A DNA stretch of 64,000 nt from NCBI GenBank assembly GCA_050945075.1, contig JBMNSG010000001.1, forward strand, positions 1 through 64,000. Direction: 5' to 3'. The notes under the pieces were generated by a model, which was not told the DNA's origin, searched no databases, and was given only the letters and a program-made list of their open reading frames with translations. This document shows, piece after piece, positions 16,729 through 25,633 of this stretch. The position numbers were made by a program, and so were the translations under genes. This stretch comes from UBA7485 sp050945075 (GTDB taxonomy: Bacteria > Bacillota > Clostridia > Eubacteriales > Eubacteriaceae). Positions within the stretch are counted from its first letter, which is position 1; each line of letters starts with the position of its first letter.

Positions 16729-17718
16729 ATGAAGAAAAAACTGGCCATTTTGCTCGCGCTCATTATAGGGCTTATGTGTATTCTGACAGGATGCGGAGAA
16801 GAAAAAATCGATCCTCAGACTGTAAAGATCGCCGCATTGTCCGGGCCGACCGGGATGGGGATGGCACCGATGATGGTCGATAAACCGACGCTTGCAGACG
16901 GTGTGGATCTCGACTTTACACTGGCGACATCAGCTGATCAGATTACAGCGGACATCATTAACGGAACCTATCAGATTGCGGCAGTGCCGACCAATCTGGC
17001 AGCGACACTGTATAACAAGACCAACGGGAAAGTGATTCTGGGCGCAGTCAATACCCTGGGAACTTTATCGATCGTGTCGGATTCCAGTCTCAACATCAAT
17101 TCACTGGCAGATCTGAAAGGACAGACAATCGGAGCGACCGGACAAGGTGCAGTTCCCGAATATGTTCTGAAGTCCCTGCTGACAGCCAATGGCATCAATC
17201 CCGATACGGACGTGACTATTCAGTGGTACGGCGAACATGCTGAAGCTGCTGCTGCGCTCGCATCCGGAGAAATTCAGATTGCCATGCTGCCGCAGCCGTT
17301 TGCAACAACAACGCTGGCACAGAATTCCAATCTGACTGCATCGATTGACCTGAACCAGGCGTGGTCGGATGCCAATAACGGCCAGCAGATGGAAATGGGA
17401 TGTATTGTTGTCAACAAGGAATGGGCGGACAATAATCCGGCACTGGTTAAAAAATTCATGGAAGCCTATAAAGCTTCGATCGAAACAATTAACAGTGACA
17501 GCGATGAAGCAGCCCAGTATGTTGCAGATGCTGGTATTATTCCGAAAAAGGAACTGGCCAAAAAGGCAATACCGAACTGTGCGATTACCTTTATCAGTGC
17601 CCAGGATTCGAAAAAAGATCTGAATGGTTTTCTGACCACTCTGTATAATTACAATCCTGCCTCTGTTGGAGGATCTGTTCCGGCAGAAGACAGCAGTTTC
17701 TTCTCACTGACCTATTGA
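16729..17718 (+). CDS. ABC importer substrate-binding lipoprotein (NitT/TauT type)
   Basis: 329 residues. I start at ATG 16729 behind GGAGGA; an upstream GTG at 16702 lacks a ribosome site. The N-terminus KKKLAILLALIIGLMCILTGC is a lipoprotein signal with lipobox LTGC, so the mature protein is anchored outside the membrane. The body has the two-lobe fold of SsuA/NMT1-like binders, with ITADIINGTYQIAAVPTNLA and LADLKGQTIGATGQGAVPEY. The family takes up sulfonates, nitrate, thiamine precursors or similar; the ligand cannot be read. First gene of a tight four-gene operon. Confidence 0.88.
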   Translation: MKKKLAILLALIIGLMCILTGCGEEKIDPQTVKIAALSGPTGMGMAPMMVDKPTLADGVDLDFTLATSADQITADIINGTYQIAAVPTNLAATLYNKTNGKVILGAVNTLGTLSIVSDSSLNINSLADLKGQTIGATGQGAVPEYVLKSLLTANGINPDTDVTIQWYGEHAEAAAALASGEIQIAMLPQPFATTTLAQNSNLTASIDLNQAWSDANNGQQMEMGCIVVNKEWADNNPALVKKFMEAYKASIETINSDSDEAAQYVADAGIIPKKELAKKAIPNCAITFISAQDSKKDLNGFLTTLYNYNPASVGGSVPAEDSSFFSLTY

Positions 17719-17720
17719 GT

Positions 17721-18476
17721 ATGAAAAACATCAACGGAAGAGCCGCAGGGATCATCTCTGCGGCTCTTTTCTGGCTTCTGGTCTGGGAAGCCGCTTCTCT
17801 GGCGGTGGGCAGCAGTCTGATCTTTCCCGGCCCTGTCGATACGATAGCCTCGCTGGTTTCACTGACTGGAAGCAGCGACTTTTACATTTCACTGGGGAGG
17901 ACCCTGATCCGGGTGTTTGGCGGTGTCATTCTCTCGGTGGTGCTGGGGATTCTGTTTGGCATCCTGTCCGGCTTTTGCAAACCAGTGTACCATGTAGTTT
18001 CGCCTGCAGTTTCGGTTGTCAGAAGCCTGCCGGTAGTGTCCGTCATTATCCTGCTCAACCTCTGGCTTAAATCCGGGATTGTACCGCTGGCTGTGACCTT
18101 TTTCGTCTGTTTTCCCATCACATGGACCAATGTTGTGGAGGGAATCCGGAGTACCGACTCGCTTCTGATAGAAATGGCCGGACTATACCGTGTCCCGCTT
18201 GTCAGGCAGCTCAGGGATCTGTACCTGCCGTCGCTGCGTCCCTATATCACTGCATCGGTGATGAATGCGGTCGGAATGGGCTGGAAATCAACGGTAACGG
18301 CTGAGGTCCTGGCTGCGGCGAGGCCTTCAGTGGGGATGAATCTGTACTATTCCAAGCTTTATCTTGAAACACCGCAGCTGTTTGCCTGGACAGTAGCGCT
18401 GGTAATCTGCAGCATGCTTATAGAACAGCTGATAAAATTTCTGTTGAAACGGTGCTGGAAAACAGGTGAATCATGA
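17721..18476 (+). CDS. ABC importer permease (NitT/TauT type)
   Basis: About 251 residues, six hydrophobic segments. ATG 17721 lies 2 bases after the upstream stop; a TTG at 17715 overlapping that stop is the alternative start. The coupling loop contains EMAGLYRVPLVRQLRDLYLP and is followed by the LRPYITASVMNAVGMGWKSTV segment, close to SsuC/TauC-type permeases. Works with the binding protein before it and the ATPase after it, which it overlaps by 4 bases. Confidence 0.9.
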   Translation: MKNINGRAAGIISAALFWLLVWEAASLAVGSSLIFPGPVDTIASLVSLTGSSDFYISLGRTLIRVFGGVILSVVLGILFGILSGFCKPVYHVVSPAVSVVRSLPVVSVIILLNLWLKSGIVPLAVTFFVCFPITWTNVVEGIRSTDSLLIEMAGLYRVPLVRQLRDLYLPSLRPYITASVMNAVGMGWKSTVTAEVLAAARPSVGMNLYYSKLYLETPQLFAWTVALVICSMLIEQLIKFLLKRCWKTGES

Positions 18477-19099
18477 AAGCAGAACATTTGTACAAAAGCT
18501 TTGTAACGGCATCCGGAACCTGCAGGGTGCTGACCGATCTGAGCTTTGAAGCAGGCCCCGGGATTACCGGGCTTATGGGACCTTCGGGTACCGGAAAAAC
18601 AACGCTGCTCAGAATTCTGGCCGGTCTTGAAAAGCCTGACAGCGGCAGCACAGATACAGAGGGAAAACGGATCGGTTATGTTTTTCAGGAAGACCGGCTG
18701 CTTCCGGCGCGCACAGTCCGGCAGAATCTTGCGTTTGTTCAGGCTACCCCGGATCCGGAGCGGATTCGCACGGTTCTGGAAATGACCGGTCTTACCGACA
18801 AGGCAGACAGCTATCCGGACGAATTGTCCGGAGGGATGAAGCGGCGGACTTCTCTGGCCAGAGCACTGGTCGGAAATCCGGAAAATCTGCTCCTGGACGA
18901 GCCCTTTACCGGACTTGATCCCGAGCTGATTACCGGTTTGACACAGGATATTAAAAAAATTGTAAAGGAAAACGGCATCACCGCTGTAGCGGTCAGTCAT
19001 CAGAAGGATGAACTGAATGCGCTTTGCAGCCGCATTGTCCGGCTTGAGGATCTGAATGGTTCCGAAAAAGCGGCGGACAGTGGTGATGACCGCGAATGA
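18473..19099 (+). CDS. ABC importer ATP-binding protein
   Basis: 208 residues, short but complete. Walker A GPSGTGKTTLLR, Q-loop YVFQEDRLLP, signature LSGGMKRRTSLARAL, Walker B LLLDEPFTGLD and switch His in AVSHQKDE. Its ATG overlaps the permease stop and its own stop overlaps the start of the amylase-TadA gene (19096-19099), so all four genes are translationally coupled. Confidence 0.93.
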   Translation: MKAEHLYKSFVTASGTCRVLTDLSFEAGPGITGLMGPSGTGKTTLLRILAGLEKPDSGSTDTEGKRIGYVFQEDRLLPARTVRQNLAFVQATPDPERIRTVLEMTGLTDKADSYPDELSGGMKRRTSLARALVGNPENLLLDEPFTGLDPELITGLTQDIKKIVKENGITAVAVSHQKDELNALCSRIVRLEDLNGSEKAADSGDDRE

Positions 19100-21114
19100 T
19101 GATGAAAACAGAAGACAGAAATCTTTATCATATTTTCACTATGGGATTCTGCGGAGCGGAAGCGACACAGGCAGAATGTGCGGAACAGCAGCACCGTCTG
19201 GGAAAAATTCAGGCTCTGATTCCGTATCTGAAAAGACTCGGAACGAATACCGTCCTGATGGGCCCGCTTTTCAGTTCAGTCTCTCACGGCTACGATACCA
19301 CCGATTACCGGACGGTTGACAAGCGTCTGGGGACTAATCAGGAACTGAAGGAGCTGGTAGATGCTTTTCACGAAGCAGGAATTGAAGTGGTCCTGGACTG
19401 CGTATTCAACCATGTCGGACGTGATTTCTTTGCTGTACACGATCTGCTTGAAAATCGTGAACAGGCCCGCTGCCGGGACTGGTTTGTTGATGTGAATTTC
19501 GGCGGCAACAATGCTTATAATGACGGACTCTGGTATGCAGACTGGGCCGGCTGTGCCAATCTGGTCAAGCTTAACCTCTGGAATCCCGAAGTCAGAAATT
19601 ATCTGAAAGAAACGATGGCGTCCTGGATCGATGAATACGGAATAGACGGTGTGCGGCTGGACGCGGCCAATGTCATGAATCCGGATTTTCTGGCAGAGCT
19701 TTCCGATTATGCCAGAAGTCTCAAACCGGGCTTCTTCCTGTTCGGAGAAATCGTAGGCGGCGATTACGGAAACTTTGTGCGCAGCGGTCATCTCGATTCA
19801 TGTACCAACTACGAGTGCTATAAAGGAATGTATTCGGCCCTGAACGACAGGAATTATTTTGAAATTGCGCATTCCATTCGCAGACTGATGGCTCCGGGAG
19901 GACTATGCAACGGATTTTATCCGGCTAATTTTGTCGACAACCATGACGTAAACCGGGTTGCTTCGACCTTGAGAGATGAGAAACTGCTTACACCCCTTTA
20001 TATTCTGCTGTACACCATGCCGGGTTTTCCCTCCATTTATTACGGCAGTGAACAGGGTATAAAAGGAGAAAAGGGAAACGGAACCGACGCGCCGCTGCGC
20101 CCGCCGGCAGAAGCTATGCATTTTGATGAACAAAACGGACTGTACCAGATAATCTCGAAGCTGGCAGCGGTCCGGGCAGCTTCTCCTGCACTCAGAGACG
20201 GTGTATACGGCGAAGGCTTTATCCGTTCCGAACAATACGGTTTTATCAGAGACAACGGTACTGAACGAGTCTGTGTTGTATTGAATATGAACGAAAATCC
20301 CCAGAATGCTCCAGCGAATCTGCACGGGTCCTATACGGATGTCCTGAGCGGTGAAAAGCTGGAGCTTGACGGTGATGTTCCGGTCGGAGCTTATTCGGGA
20401 CGCATTCTGTTTAAAACCGGAAAGGAGCCAGAAGATCTGATGAAAGACAAACAAGATACCTGCCGGGCCTCCAGTCCGCAGCGGGTCGTGACTGTTGAAC
20501 ATCCGGGGAAACCACCGGTGGAAGTCATTGAAAATATTCCCACACAGCCTGAAGAACGGGCTGTCCCGGGCGGAACGGACAGCAGTGAACCATCTGGAGA
20601 TGACGATCCTGACGGCGGTGAGACCGGCGCCGGCAGCGCAGAAGGGGCAGAAGGCAGTTTCGCCCCTCAAATGAATGCGTTCATGGCGGAGGCCCTTAAG
20701 GAGGCGGAACTGGCCGCCAGTGAGGGGGAAGTACCAGTGGGGGCTGTTGTTGTCAAAGACGGCAGTATCATTGCCAGAGGGCATAATGAAAAGGAACAGC
20801 TTCAGGATCCGACCGCACACGCCGAAATGCTGGCCATCCGCAGAGCAGCTCATGAACTCGGGCGTTACCGTCTTCAGGACTGCGCGCTGTATGTTACCGC
20901 GGAACCCTGTCCGATGTGCCTGGGTGCCGTGATTCAGGCCAGACTCGGAAAACTGGTGTACGGGGCGCCGGAGCTGCGCTACGGTGCTGTAGAAACGACT
21001 GCCCGGCTGGGATCACACCCGATGATGTCCAATGATACCGAAATTTATGCCGGTGTACGCGAGGAAGAATGCAGATCATTGCTTCAGCGCTTTTTTGACC
21101 GTGGCAAGGCATGA
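19096..21114 (+). CDS. tadA: GH13 alpha-amylase domain fused to tRNA adenosine deaminase TadA
   Basis: One continuous frame of 672 residues. Residues about 8-440 form a GH13 glycoside hydrolase with GVRLDAAN (nucleophile Asp189), FGEIVGGD (acid/base Glu218) and FVDNHDVNR (Asp284), plus a small C-terminal beta domain. There is no signal peptide, so it should act inside the cell. Residues about 445-525 are a low-complexity Pro/Glu/Gly/Asp linker. Residues 526-672 are a full TadA with HAEM (zinc His575, proton-shuttle Glu577) and PCPMC (Cys605, Cys608); TadA makes inosine at position 34 of tRNA-Arg and is normally essential. An internal ATG at 20440 (residue 449) follows AAGGAG by 12 bases and could yield a TadA-only product of 224 residues; ATG 20671 has no good ribosome site. 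A sequencing error joining two genes is unlikely because the linker stays open and in frame throughout. Confidence 0.9.
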   Translation: MMMKTEDRNLYHIFTMGFCGAEATQAECAEQQHRLGKIQALIPYLKRLGTNTVLMGPLFSSVSHGYDTTDYRTVDKRLGTNQELKELVDAFHEAGIEVVLDCVFNHVGRDFFAVHDLLENREQARCRDWFVDVNFGGNNAYNDGLWYADWAGCANLVKLNLWNPEVRNYLKETMASWIDEYGIDGVRLDAANVMNPDFLAELSDYARSLKPGFFLFGEIVGGDYGNFVRSGHLDSCTNYECYKGMYSALNDRNYFEIAHSIRRLMAPGGLCNGFYPANFVDNHDVNRVASTLRDEKLLTPLYILLYTMPGFPSIYYGSEQGIKGEKGNGTDAPLRPPAEAMHFDEQNGLYQIISKLAAVRAASPALRDGVYGEGFIRSEQYGFIRDNGTERVCVVLNMNENPQNAPANLHGSYTDVLSGEKLELDGDVPVGAYSGRILFKTGKEPEDLMKDKQDTCRASSPQRVVTVEHPGKPPVEVIENIPTQPEERAVPGGTDSSEPSGDDDPDGGETGAGSAEGAEGSFAPQMNAFMAEALKEAELAASEGEVPVGAVVVKDGSIIARGHNEKEQLQDPTAHAEMLAIRRAAHELGRYRLQDCALYVTAEPCPMCLGAVIQARLGKLVYGAPELRYGAVETTARLGSHPMMSNDTEIYAGVREEECRSLLQRFFDRGKA

Positions 21115-21212
21115 CTGACGGCGAAATGGAAACAGTTGTTTACCGATTGGAACCATTGAAACCGTGAACAATTTCGCGAAGTGAATATTGTATACAATTT
21201 ATCGGTTTTTTC

Positions 21213-21241
21213 TTGACATTACAAAATGCTAAGTCTATACT
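21213..21241 (+). promoter_or_regulatory. Promoter of the branched-chain amino acid cluster
   Basis: Perfect TTGACA (21213-21218), 17-base spacer, TATACT (21236-21241), just before the T-box leader. Confidence 0.92.
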
Positions 21242-21247
21242 CTGTAT

Positions 21248-21513
21248 TAAGCATTAACAATAAACAGTAATGATCAAGAACAAAGATATCGTAATTCTGT
21301 TTCAGAGAGCCGGCGGTTGGTGCGAAGCCGGCAGCAGATGGATATGAAATAAATCACTTGTGAACTGCTTCCTGAAACAACAGTAAGGAAAGCCGGAGCT
21401 GCCGACGTTATACGGCAAAGGGTTGTCAGACCTGAAGGGATCGATTATTGATCTGAAAGAGAGTGGTACCGCGTTAATTTCGCCTCTCACGCATTGCGTG
21501 AGAGGCTTTTTTT
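21248..21513 (+). promoter_or_regulatory. T-box leader with terminator, upstream of ilvC
   Basis: Stem I is framed by GTTTCAG (21299-21305) and a later CTGAAAC, with the apical AGAGAGCC and GGTTGGTGCGAAGCCGGC elements. The T-box core GAGTGGTACCGCG is at 21461-21473. The expression-platform terminator GCCTCTCACGC-ATT-GCGTGAGAGGC with seven T is at 21482-21513. Uncharged tRNA should stabilise the antiterminator. An ATC triplet in AAATCACTTGTGAAC is in the region expected for the specifier, which would mean isoleucine, but I could not fold the specifier loop rigorously. Confidence 0.92.
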
Positions 21514-21575
21514 ATAGCAGAATCCACCTGCCGGTGTTATTGTTGATGTAACGACTGAAAAATATGGAGGAGTAA

Positions 21576-22565
21576 ATGGCTACATTATTTTACAAAGAAG
21601 ACTGTGATCTGAGTCTGCTCGACGGAAAGAAAGTGGCAGTTATCGGTTACGGAAGTCAGGGTCATGCCCATGCCAACAATCTGAAAGATTCCGGCGTAGA
21701 CGTTGTCGTTGGCCTCTATGAAGGAAGCAAATCCTGGAAGGTTGCAGAAGAAGCCGGTCTTACCGTTCTTCCGACAGCTGAAGCTGCCAAGCAGGCAGAC
21801 ATCATCATGATCCTCGTTCCTGATGAAAAACAGGCAGAAATTTACAAAACTGAAATCGCTCCGAACCTGGAACCTGGCAATTACCTTGCTTTTGCTCATG
21901 GCTTTAACATTCACTTCAAGCAGATTGTTCCGCCGGAAGGTGTCAATGTCTTCATGATCGCTCCTAAGGGACCGGGTCACATGGTTCGTCAGGTATACAC
22001 AGAAGGCGGCGGAGTTCCGGATCTGATCGCAGTTGAACACGATCCGTCAGGTGATACTCATGCTGTAGCACTGGCTTATTCACTCGGAATTGGCGGAGCA
22101 AGAGCCGGCGTCCTCGAAACAACATTCAGAGAAGAAACAGAAACAGACCTCTTCGGCGAACAGGCTGTCCTCTGCGGCGGCGTATGCGCTCTGATGAAGG
22201 CCGGGTTTGAAACACTGGTTGATGCCGGTTATGAACCGGAAAGTGCTTATTTCGAATGTATCCATGAAATGAAGCTTATCGTAGACCTGATCTACAAGGG
22301 CGGATTCGCAGCTATGCGTTATTCAATCTCTGATACAGCTGAATATGGCGACTACATCACCGGTGACAAGATCATCAACGAAGAAAGCAAGAAGGCAATG
22401 AAGCAGGTTCTTACCGATATCCAGGAAGGCAAGTTCGCACGCGACTGGATCCTCGAAAACAAGGCAGGACGCCCGTACTTCAATGCAAAACGCAGAATCG
22501 AAGCGGATCAGCAGCTTGAAAAAGTCGGCGCAGAACTCCGTGATAAGATGACCTGGAAGGGTTGA
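21576..22565 (+). CDS. ilvC: Ketol-acid reductoisomerase (class I)
   Basis: Converts acetolactate or acetohydroxybutyrate to the dihydroxy acid with NAD(P)H and Mg2+, in valine, leucine and isoleucine synthesis. 329 residues, class I length. The dinucleotide loop is VIGYGSQGHAHANNL; APKGPGHMVR and FREETETDLFGEQAVLCGG carry the metal ligands. Behind GGAGG, about 60 bases after the T-box terminator. It is the first structural gene of the cluster and is followed by a possible internal terminator. Confidence 0.98.
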   Translation: MATLFYKEDCDLSLLDGKKVAVIGYGSQGHAHANNLKDSGVDVVVGLYEGSKSWKVAEEAGLTVLPTAEAAKQADIIMILVPDEKQAEIYKTEIAPNLEPGNYLAFAHGFNIHFKQIVPPEGVNVFMIAPKGPGHMVRQVYTEGGGVPDLIAVEHDPSGDTHAVALAYSLGIGGARAGVLETTFREETETDLFGEQAVLCGGVCALMKAGFETLVDAGYEPESAYFECIHEMKLIVDLIYKGGFAAMRYSISDTAEYGDYITGDKIINEESKKAMKQVLTDIQEGKFARDWILENKAGRPYFNAKRRIEADQQLEKVGAELRDKMTWKG

Positions 22566-22590
22566 TTGTAAACAACGTACTTAATGTACT

Positions 22591-22620
22591 GAAAGGCGGG
22601 CAAAACCGCCTTTCTTTTTA
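22591..22620 (+). terminator. Terminator-like hairpin between ilvC and cimA
   Basis: AAAGGCGG-GCAAAA-CCGCCTTT then CTTTTTA. No new promoter is evident before cimA, so it probably attenuates rather than ends transcription, raising ilvC relative to later genes. Confidence 0.75.
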
Positions 22621-22644
22621 AATAACAGCATTCAGGAGAATCAC

Positions 22645-24246
22645 ATGGCAGAAAAAATATCAATATTTGATTCGACGCTCAGAGACGGCGCTCAGGCAGA
22701 AGGCATCTCTTTTTCGGTCGAAGACAAACTGCGGGTTCTCAAATCTCTGGATAAAGCAGGGATTGACGTGATCGAAGCAGGAAATCCGGGAAGCAACCCC
22801 AAGGACATCGAATTTTTCGAACGTCTGCAGGAAGTCAAACTCAATCACGCCAGGGTCTGTGCATTCGGCTCGACAAGAAGGCCGGGTGTCTCACCGGAAC
22901 ACGACAGTAACCTTGAACGGATCATTCAGGCGAATACACCGGTAGCAGCAATTTTCGGGAAAAGCTCGAAGTTTCATGTTACTGAAATTCTCCGCACGAC
23001 TCCGGAAGAGAATCTTGCCATGATTGAGGATTCAGTCAGATTTTTAACAGAAAACGGCATTGACGTTATCTTTGACGCAGAACATTTTTTTGACGGATAT
23101 AAAGAAGATCCCGAATATGCGCTTGCAACTCTCAAAGCGGCAGAACAGGGAGGCGCGGTTTATCTGGCTCTCTGTGATACCAACGGAGGATCAATGCCAG
23201 ACGAGATCTACGATGCTGTAAAAACCGTGTGTGCACAGGCAGACATTCCTGTTGCGATACACGCACATAACGACAGCGGGCTGGGAACAGCCAATTCGAT
23301 CGCAGCAGTTCAGGCCGGAGCCCGGCAGGTCCAGGGGACTTTCCTCGGTTACGGTGAACGGTGTGGAAACGCGAATCTCTCTGCAATTATTCCGAATCTT
23401 CAGCTTCGCATGGGATACGATTGTGTCCCGGAAGAGTGTCTGGGGCGTCTGACAGAATCCGCTATCAGGATCGCAGAGATTTCCAATTACGTCCTCTCCG
23501 GGAGAGAACCATTTGTCGGGAAATCGGCGTTTGCGCATAAGGGCGGCATGCATATCGACGCGGTTTTAAAGGCTCCGAAGTCATTTGAACATATTGACCC
23601 GGAACTGGTCGGGAATTCGAGAAGAATCCTGATGAGTGAAGTTTCCGGACGCGGAACCATTATCCGGATGATTAACGAAATTGACCCGAGTCTGGATAAA
23701 AAGTCTGCAGAGACCTCCAAGGTCATGGACAGAATCAAAGAGCTTGAGTACGAGGGCTACCAGTTCGAAGGGGCTGAAAGCTCGGTACGGCTGCTTATCC
23801 GCAAGGAACTCGGTTATTATAAACCCTTCTTTGAAATAGAAGATTACAAAGTCATCGGTGAAAAACCGGTGAATGGCAAAACACTTTCCGCTTCTGCGAT
23901 TGTAAAAGTCAGCGTAAACGGCGAATCAATTGTAGCAGCTGCTGAAGGTGACGGTCCGGTTAATGCTCTGGATACAGCGCTGCGCAAGGCACTGGTCAAT
24001 TTCTTCCCCCAGATCGGGGAAGTCAGACTGACTGACTTTAAGGTCAGGGTTATTGACAAGGGGGCTACAGCCTCCAAGGTCAGGGTGCTCATGGAATCCA
24101 CAGATGGAAACGAGCTGTGGTCCAATGTAGGAGTCAGCTGTGACGTTGTCGAAGCCAGCCTGATCGCGCTGATCGATTCCATCGAGTACAAGCTGCTCCT
24201 GGATATCGAAAAGCAGCTCAGGGAATACAGAATTTTCCAGAGATAA
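22645..24246 (+). CDS. cimA: (R)-citramalate synthase
   Basis: Condenses pyruvate with acetyl-CoA to citramalate, giving 2-oxobutyrate for isoleucine without threonine. 533 residues, the length of the Geobacter-type CimA family. Catalytic TIM barrel: FDSTLRDGAQAEGISF at the N-terminus, IHAHNDSGLGTANSI (metal-binding HxH) and QGTFLGYGERCGNANL; the C-terminal third is a LeuA-type regulatory dimer domain. DGAQAEGISF and the overall length favour CimA over isopropylmalate synthase, where DGEQ is usual. No leuA is in the window. Pairs with leuC, leuD and leuB, which also act on citramalate intermediates. Confidence 0.9.
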   Translation: MAEKISIFDSTLRDGAQAEGISFSVEDKLRVLKSLDKAGIDVIEAGNPGSNPKDIEFFERLQEVKLNHARVCAFGSTRRPGVSPEHDSNLERIIQANTPVAAIFGKSSKFHVTEILRTTPEENLAMIEDSVRFLTENGIDVIFDAEHFFDGYKEDPEYALATLKAAEQGGAVYLALCDTNGGSMPDEIYDAVKTVCAQADIPVAIHAHNDSGLGTANSIAAVQAGARQVQGTFLGYGERCGNANLSAIIPNLQLRMGYDCVPEECLGRLTESAIRIAEISNYVLSGREPFVGKSAFAHKGGMHIDAVLKAPKSFEHIDPELVGNSRRILMSEVSGRGTIIRMINEIDPSLDKKSAETSKVMDRIKELEYEGYQFEGAESSVRLLIRKELGYYKPFFEIEDYKVIGEKPVNGKTLSASAIVKVSVNGESIVAAAEGDGPVNALDTALRKALVNFFPQIGEVRLTDFKVRVIDKGATASKVRVLMESTDGNELWSNVGVSCDVVEASLIALIDSIEYKLLLDIEKQLREYRIFQR

Positions 24247-24355
24247 ACAGTCTGGAAGCCGCCGGAAGGCGGTTAGGAAGGTCCGTTATAAACCTGCGCT
24301 CTGACAGTTCTTTCAGAGAGAATGATTTAAAATAGTAAATTTAGGAGAAAACATC

Positions 24356-25624
24356 ATGGGAATGACAATGAGCCAGAAGATCCTGGCAGCGCATGCAGGT
24401 CTTCCGGAAGTCAAAGCCGGCGATCTGATCATGGCGAATCTGGATCTGGTACTGGCCAATGATATCACGGCTCCGGTCGCGATCAATGTTTTTGACGGAA
24501 TCGATGCAGACAAGGTTTTTGACAAGTCGAAGATCGCACTGGTTCCTGACCATTTTGCCCCCAACAAAGACATCAAGGCGGCAGAACAATGCAAGCAGGT
24601 CCGCTGCTTTGCTCACGACCAGTGTATTGAAAATTATTTCGAAATCGGTGAAATGGGTGTTGAACACGCACTTCTTCCGGAAAAAGGACTGGTTGTTGCC
24701 GGTAATCTGGTTATCGGTGCAGACAGCCACACCTGTACCTACGGGGCGCTGGGCGCATTTTCAACCGGTGTCGGTTCAACCGACATGGCAGTCGGCATGG
24801 CTACAGGCAAGGCCTGGTTTAAGGTTCCTGCAGCAATCCGCTTTAACCTGACCGGAAAATTCCCGGAACATGTTTCAGGCAAAGACCTGATCCTGCACAT
24901 CATCGGCCTGATCGGTGTAGACGGTGCACTTTACGAATCCATGGAATTCCAGGGCGACGGTGTTGCCAGCCTGACCATGGACGACCGTTTCACCATTGCC
25001 AATATGGCTATTGAAGCCGGCGGCAAGAACGGGATCTTCCCGGTAGACGATCAGACAATTGCCTATATGGAAAAACATGCACCGGGTAAAAAATATACGG
25101 TTTATGAAGCAGATCCAGATGCAGAATATGTAGAAACCATCGACATCGACCTGTCTCAGCTCAAACCTACGGTTGCTTTCCCGCATCTGCCGGAAAACAC
25201 GAAAACCGTCGATGAAATCAAAGAACCGGTTGTGATCGATCAGGTGGTTATCGGAAGCTGCACCAACGGCCGCTTCTCGGACTTCGTAAAAGCAGCAGAT
25301 ATCATGCGCGGAAAACACGTTAAAAAAGGCGTGCGTGTTCTGATTATACCGGCTACCCAGCAGATCTATCTGGACTGCATGGAAGAAGGACTGCTCAAGG
25401 ACTTCATCGATGCCGGCGCTATTGTTTCGACACCGACCTGTGGTCCCTGCCTGGGCGGACATATGGGGATTCTGGCAGCGGGTGAACGCTGTGTATCCAC
25501 AACCAACAGAAACTTTGTAGGCAGAATGGGTCATGTGGACTCGGAAGTCTATCTGGCAAGTCCTGAAGTAGCGGCAGCTTCGGCTCTGCTCGGACGAATC
25601 GCGTCTCCGGACGAAGTGGCATAA
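24356..25624 (+). CDS. leuC: Isopropylmalate/citramalate isomerase large subunit
   Basis: Aconitase-family [4Fe-4S] subunit of 422 residues, the shorter archaeal/clostridial form. Cluster cysteines appear in IGSCTNGR and in TPTCGPCLGGHMG; GADSHTCTYGALGAFSTGVG is the aconitase signature. Behind AGGAGA. The 109 bases before it hold a CCGCC-GGAA-GGCGG hairpin without a T-run. Forms a heterodimer with LeuD, 9 bases downstream. In this cluster it can serve both leucine and the citramalate route to isoleucine. Confidence 0.96.
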   Translation: MGMTMSQKILAAHAGLPEVKAGDLIMANLDLVLANDITAPVAINVFDGIDADKVFDKSKIALVPDHFAPNKDIKAAEQCKQVRCFAHDQCIENYFEIGEMGVEHALLPEKGLVVAGNLVIGADSHTCTYGALGAFSTGVGSTDMAVGMATGKAWFKVPAAIRFNLTGKFPEHVSGKDLILHIIGLIGVDGALYESMEFQGDGVASLTMDDRFTIANMAIEAGGKNGIFPVDDQTIAYMEKHAPGKKYTVYEADPDAEYVETIDIDLSQLKPTVAFPHLPENTKTVDEIKEPVVIDQVVIGSCTNGRFSDFVKAADIMRGKHVKKGVRVLIIPATQQIYLDCMEEGLLKDFIDAGAIVSTPTCGPCLGGHMGILAAGERCVSTTNRNFVGRMGHVDSEVYLASPEVAAASALLGRIASPDEVA

Positions 25625-25633
25625 GGAGGAATC

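Noticed and set aside
19096..21114. Considered as two adjacent genes joined by a sequencing error
   Set aside because: The linker of about 80 codons is open and in frame with protein-like bias toward Pro, Glu, Gly and Asp, and no stop or frame change is needed.
21302..21490. Minus-strand 62-codon frame in the T-box leader
   Set aside because: The stretch is structured leader RNA on the plus strand.
22645..24246. Considered as leuA (2-isopropylmalate synthase)
   Set aside because: Length, DGAQAEG motif and overall pattern fit the citramalate synthase family better.
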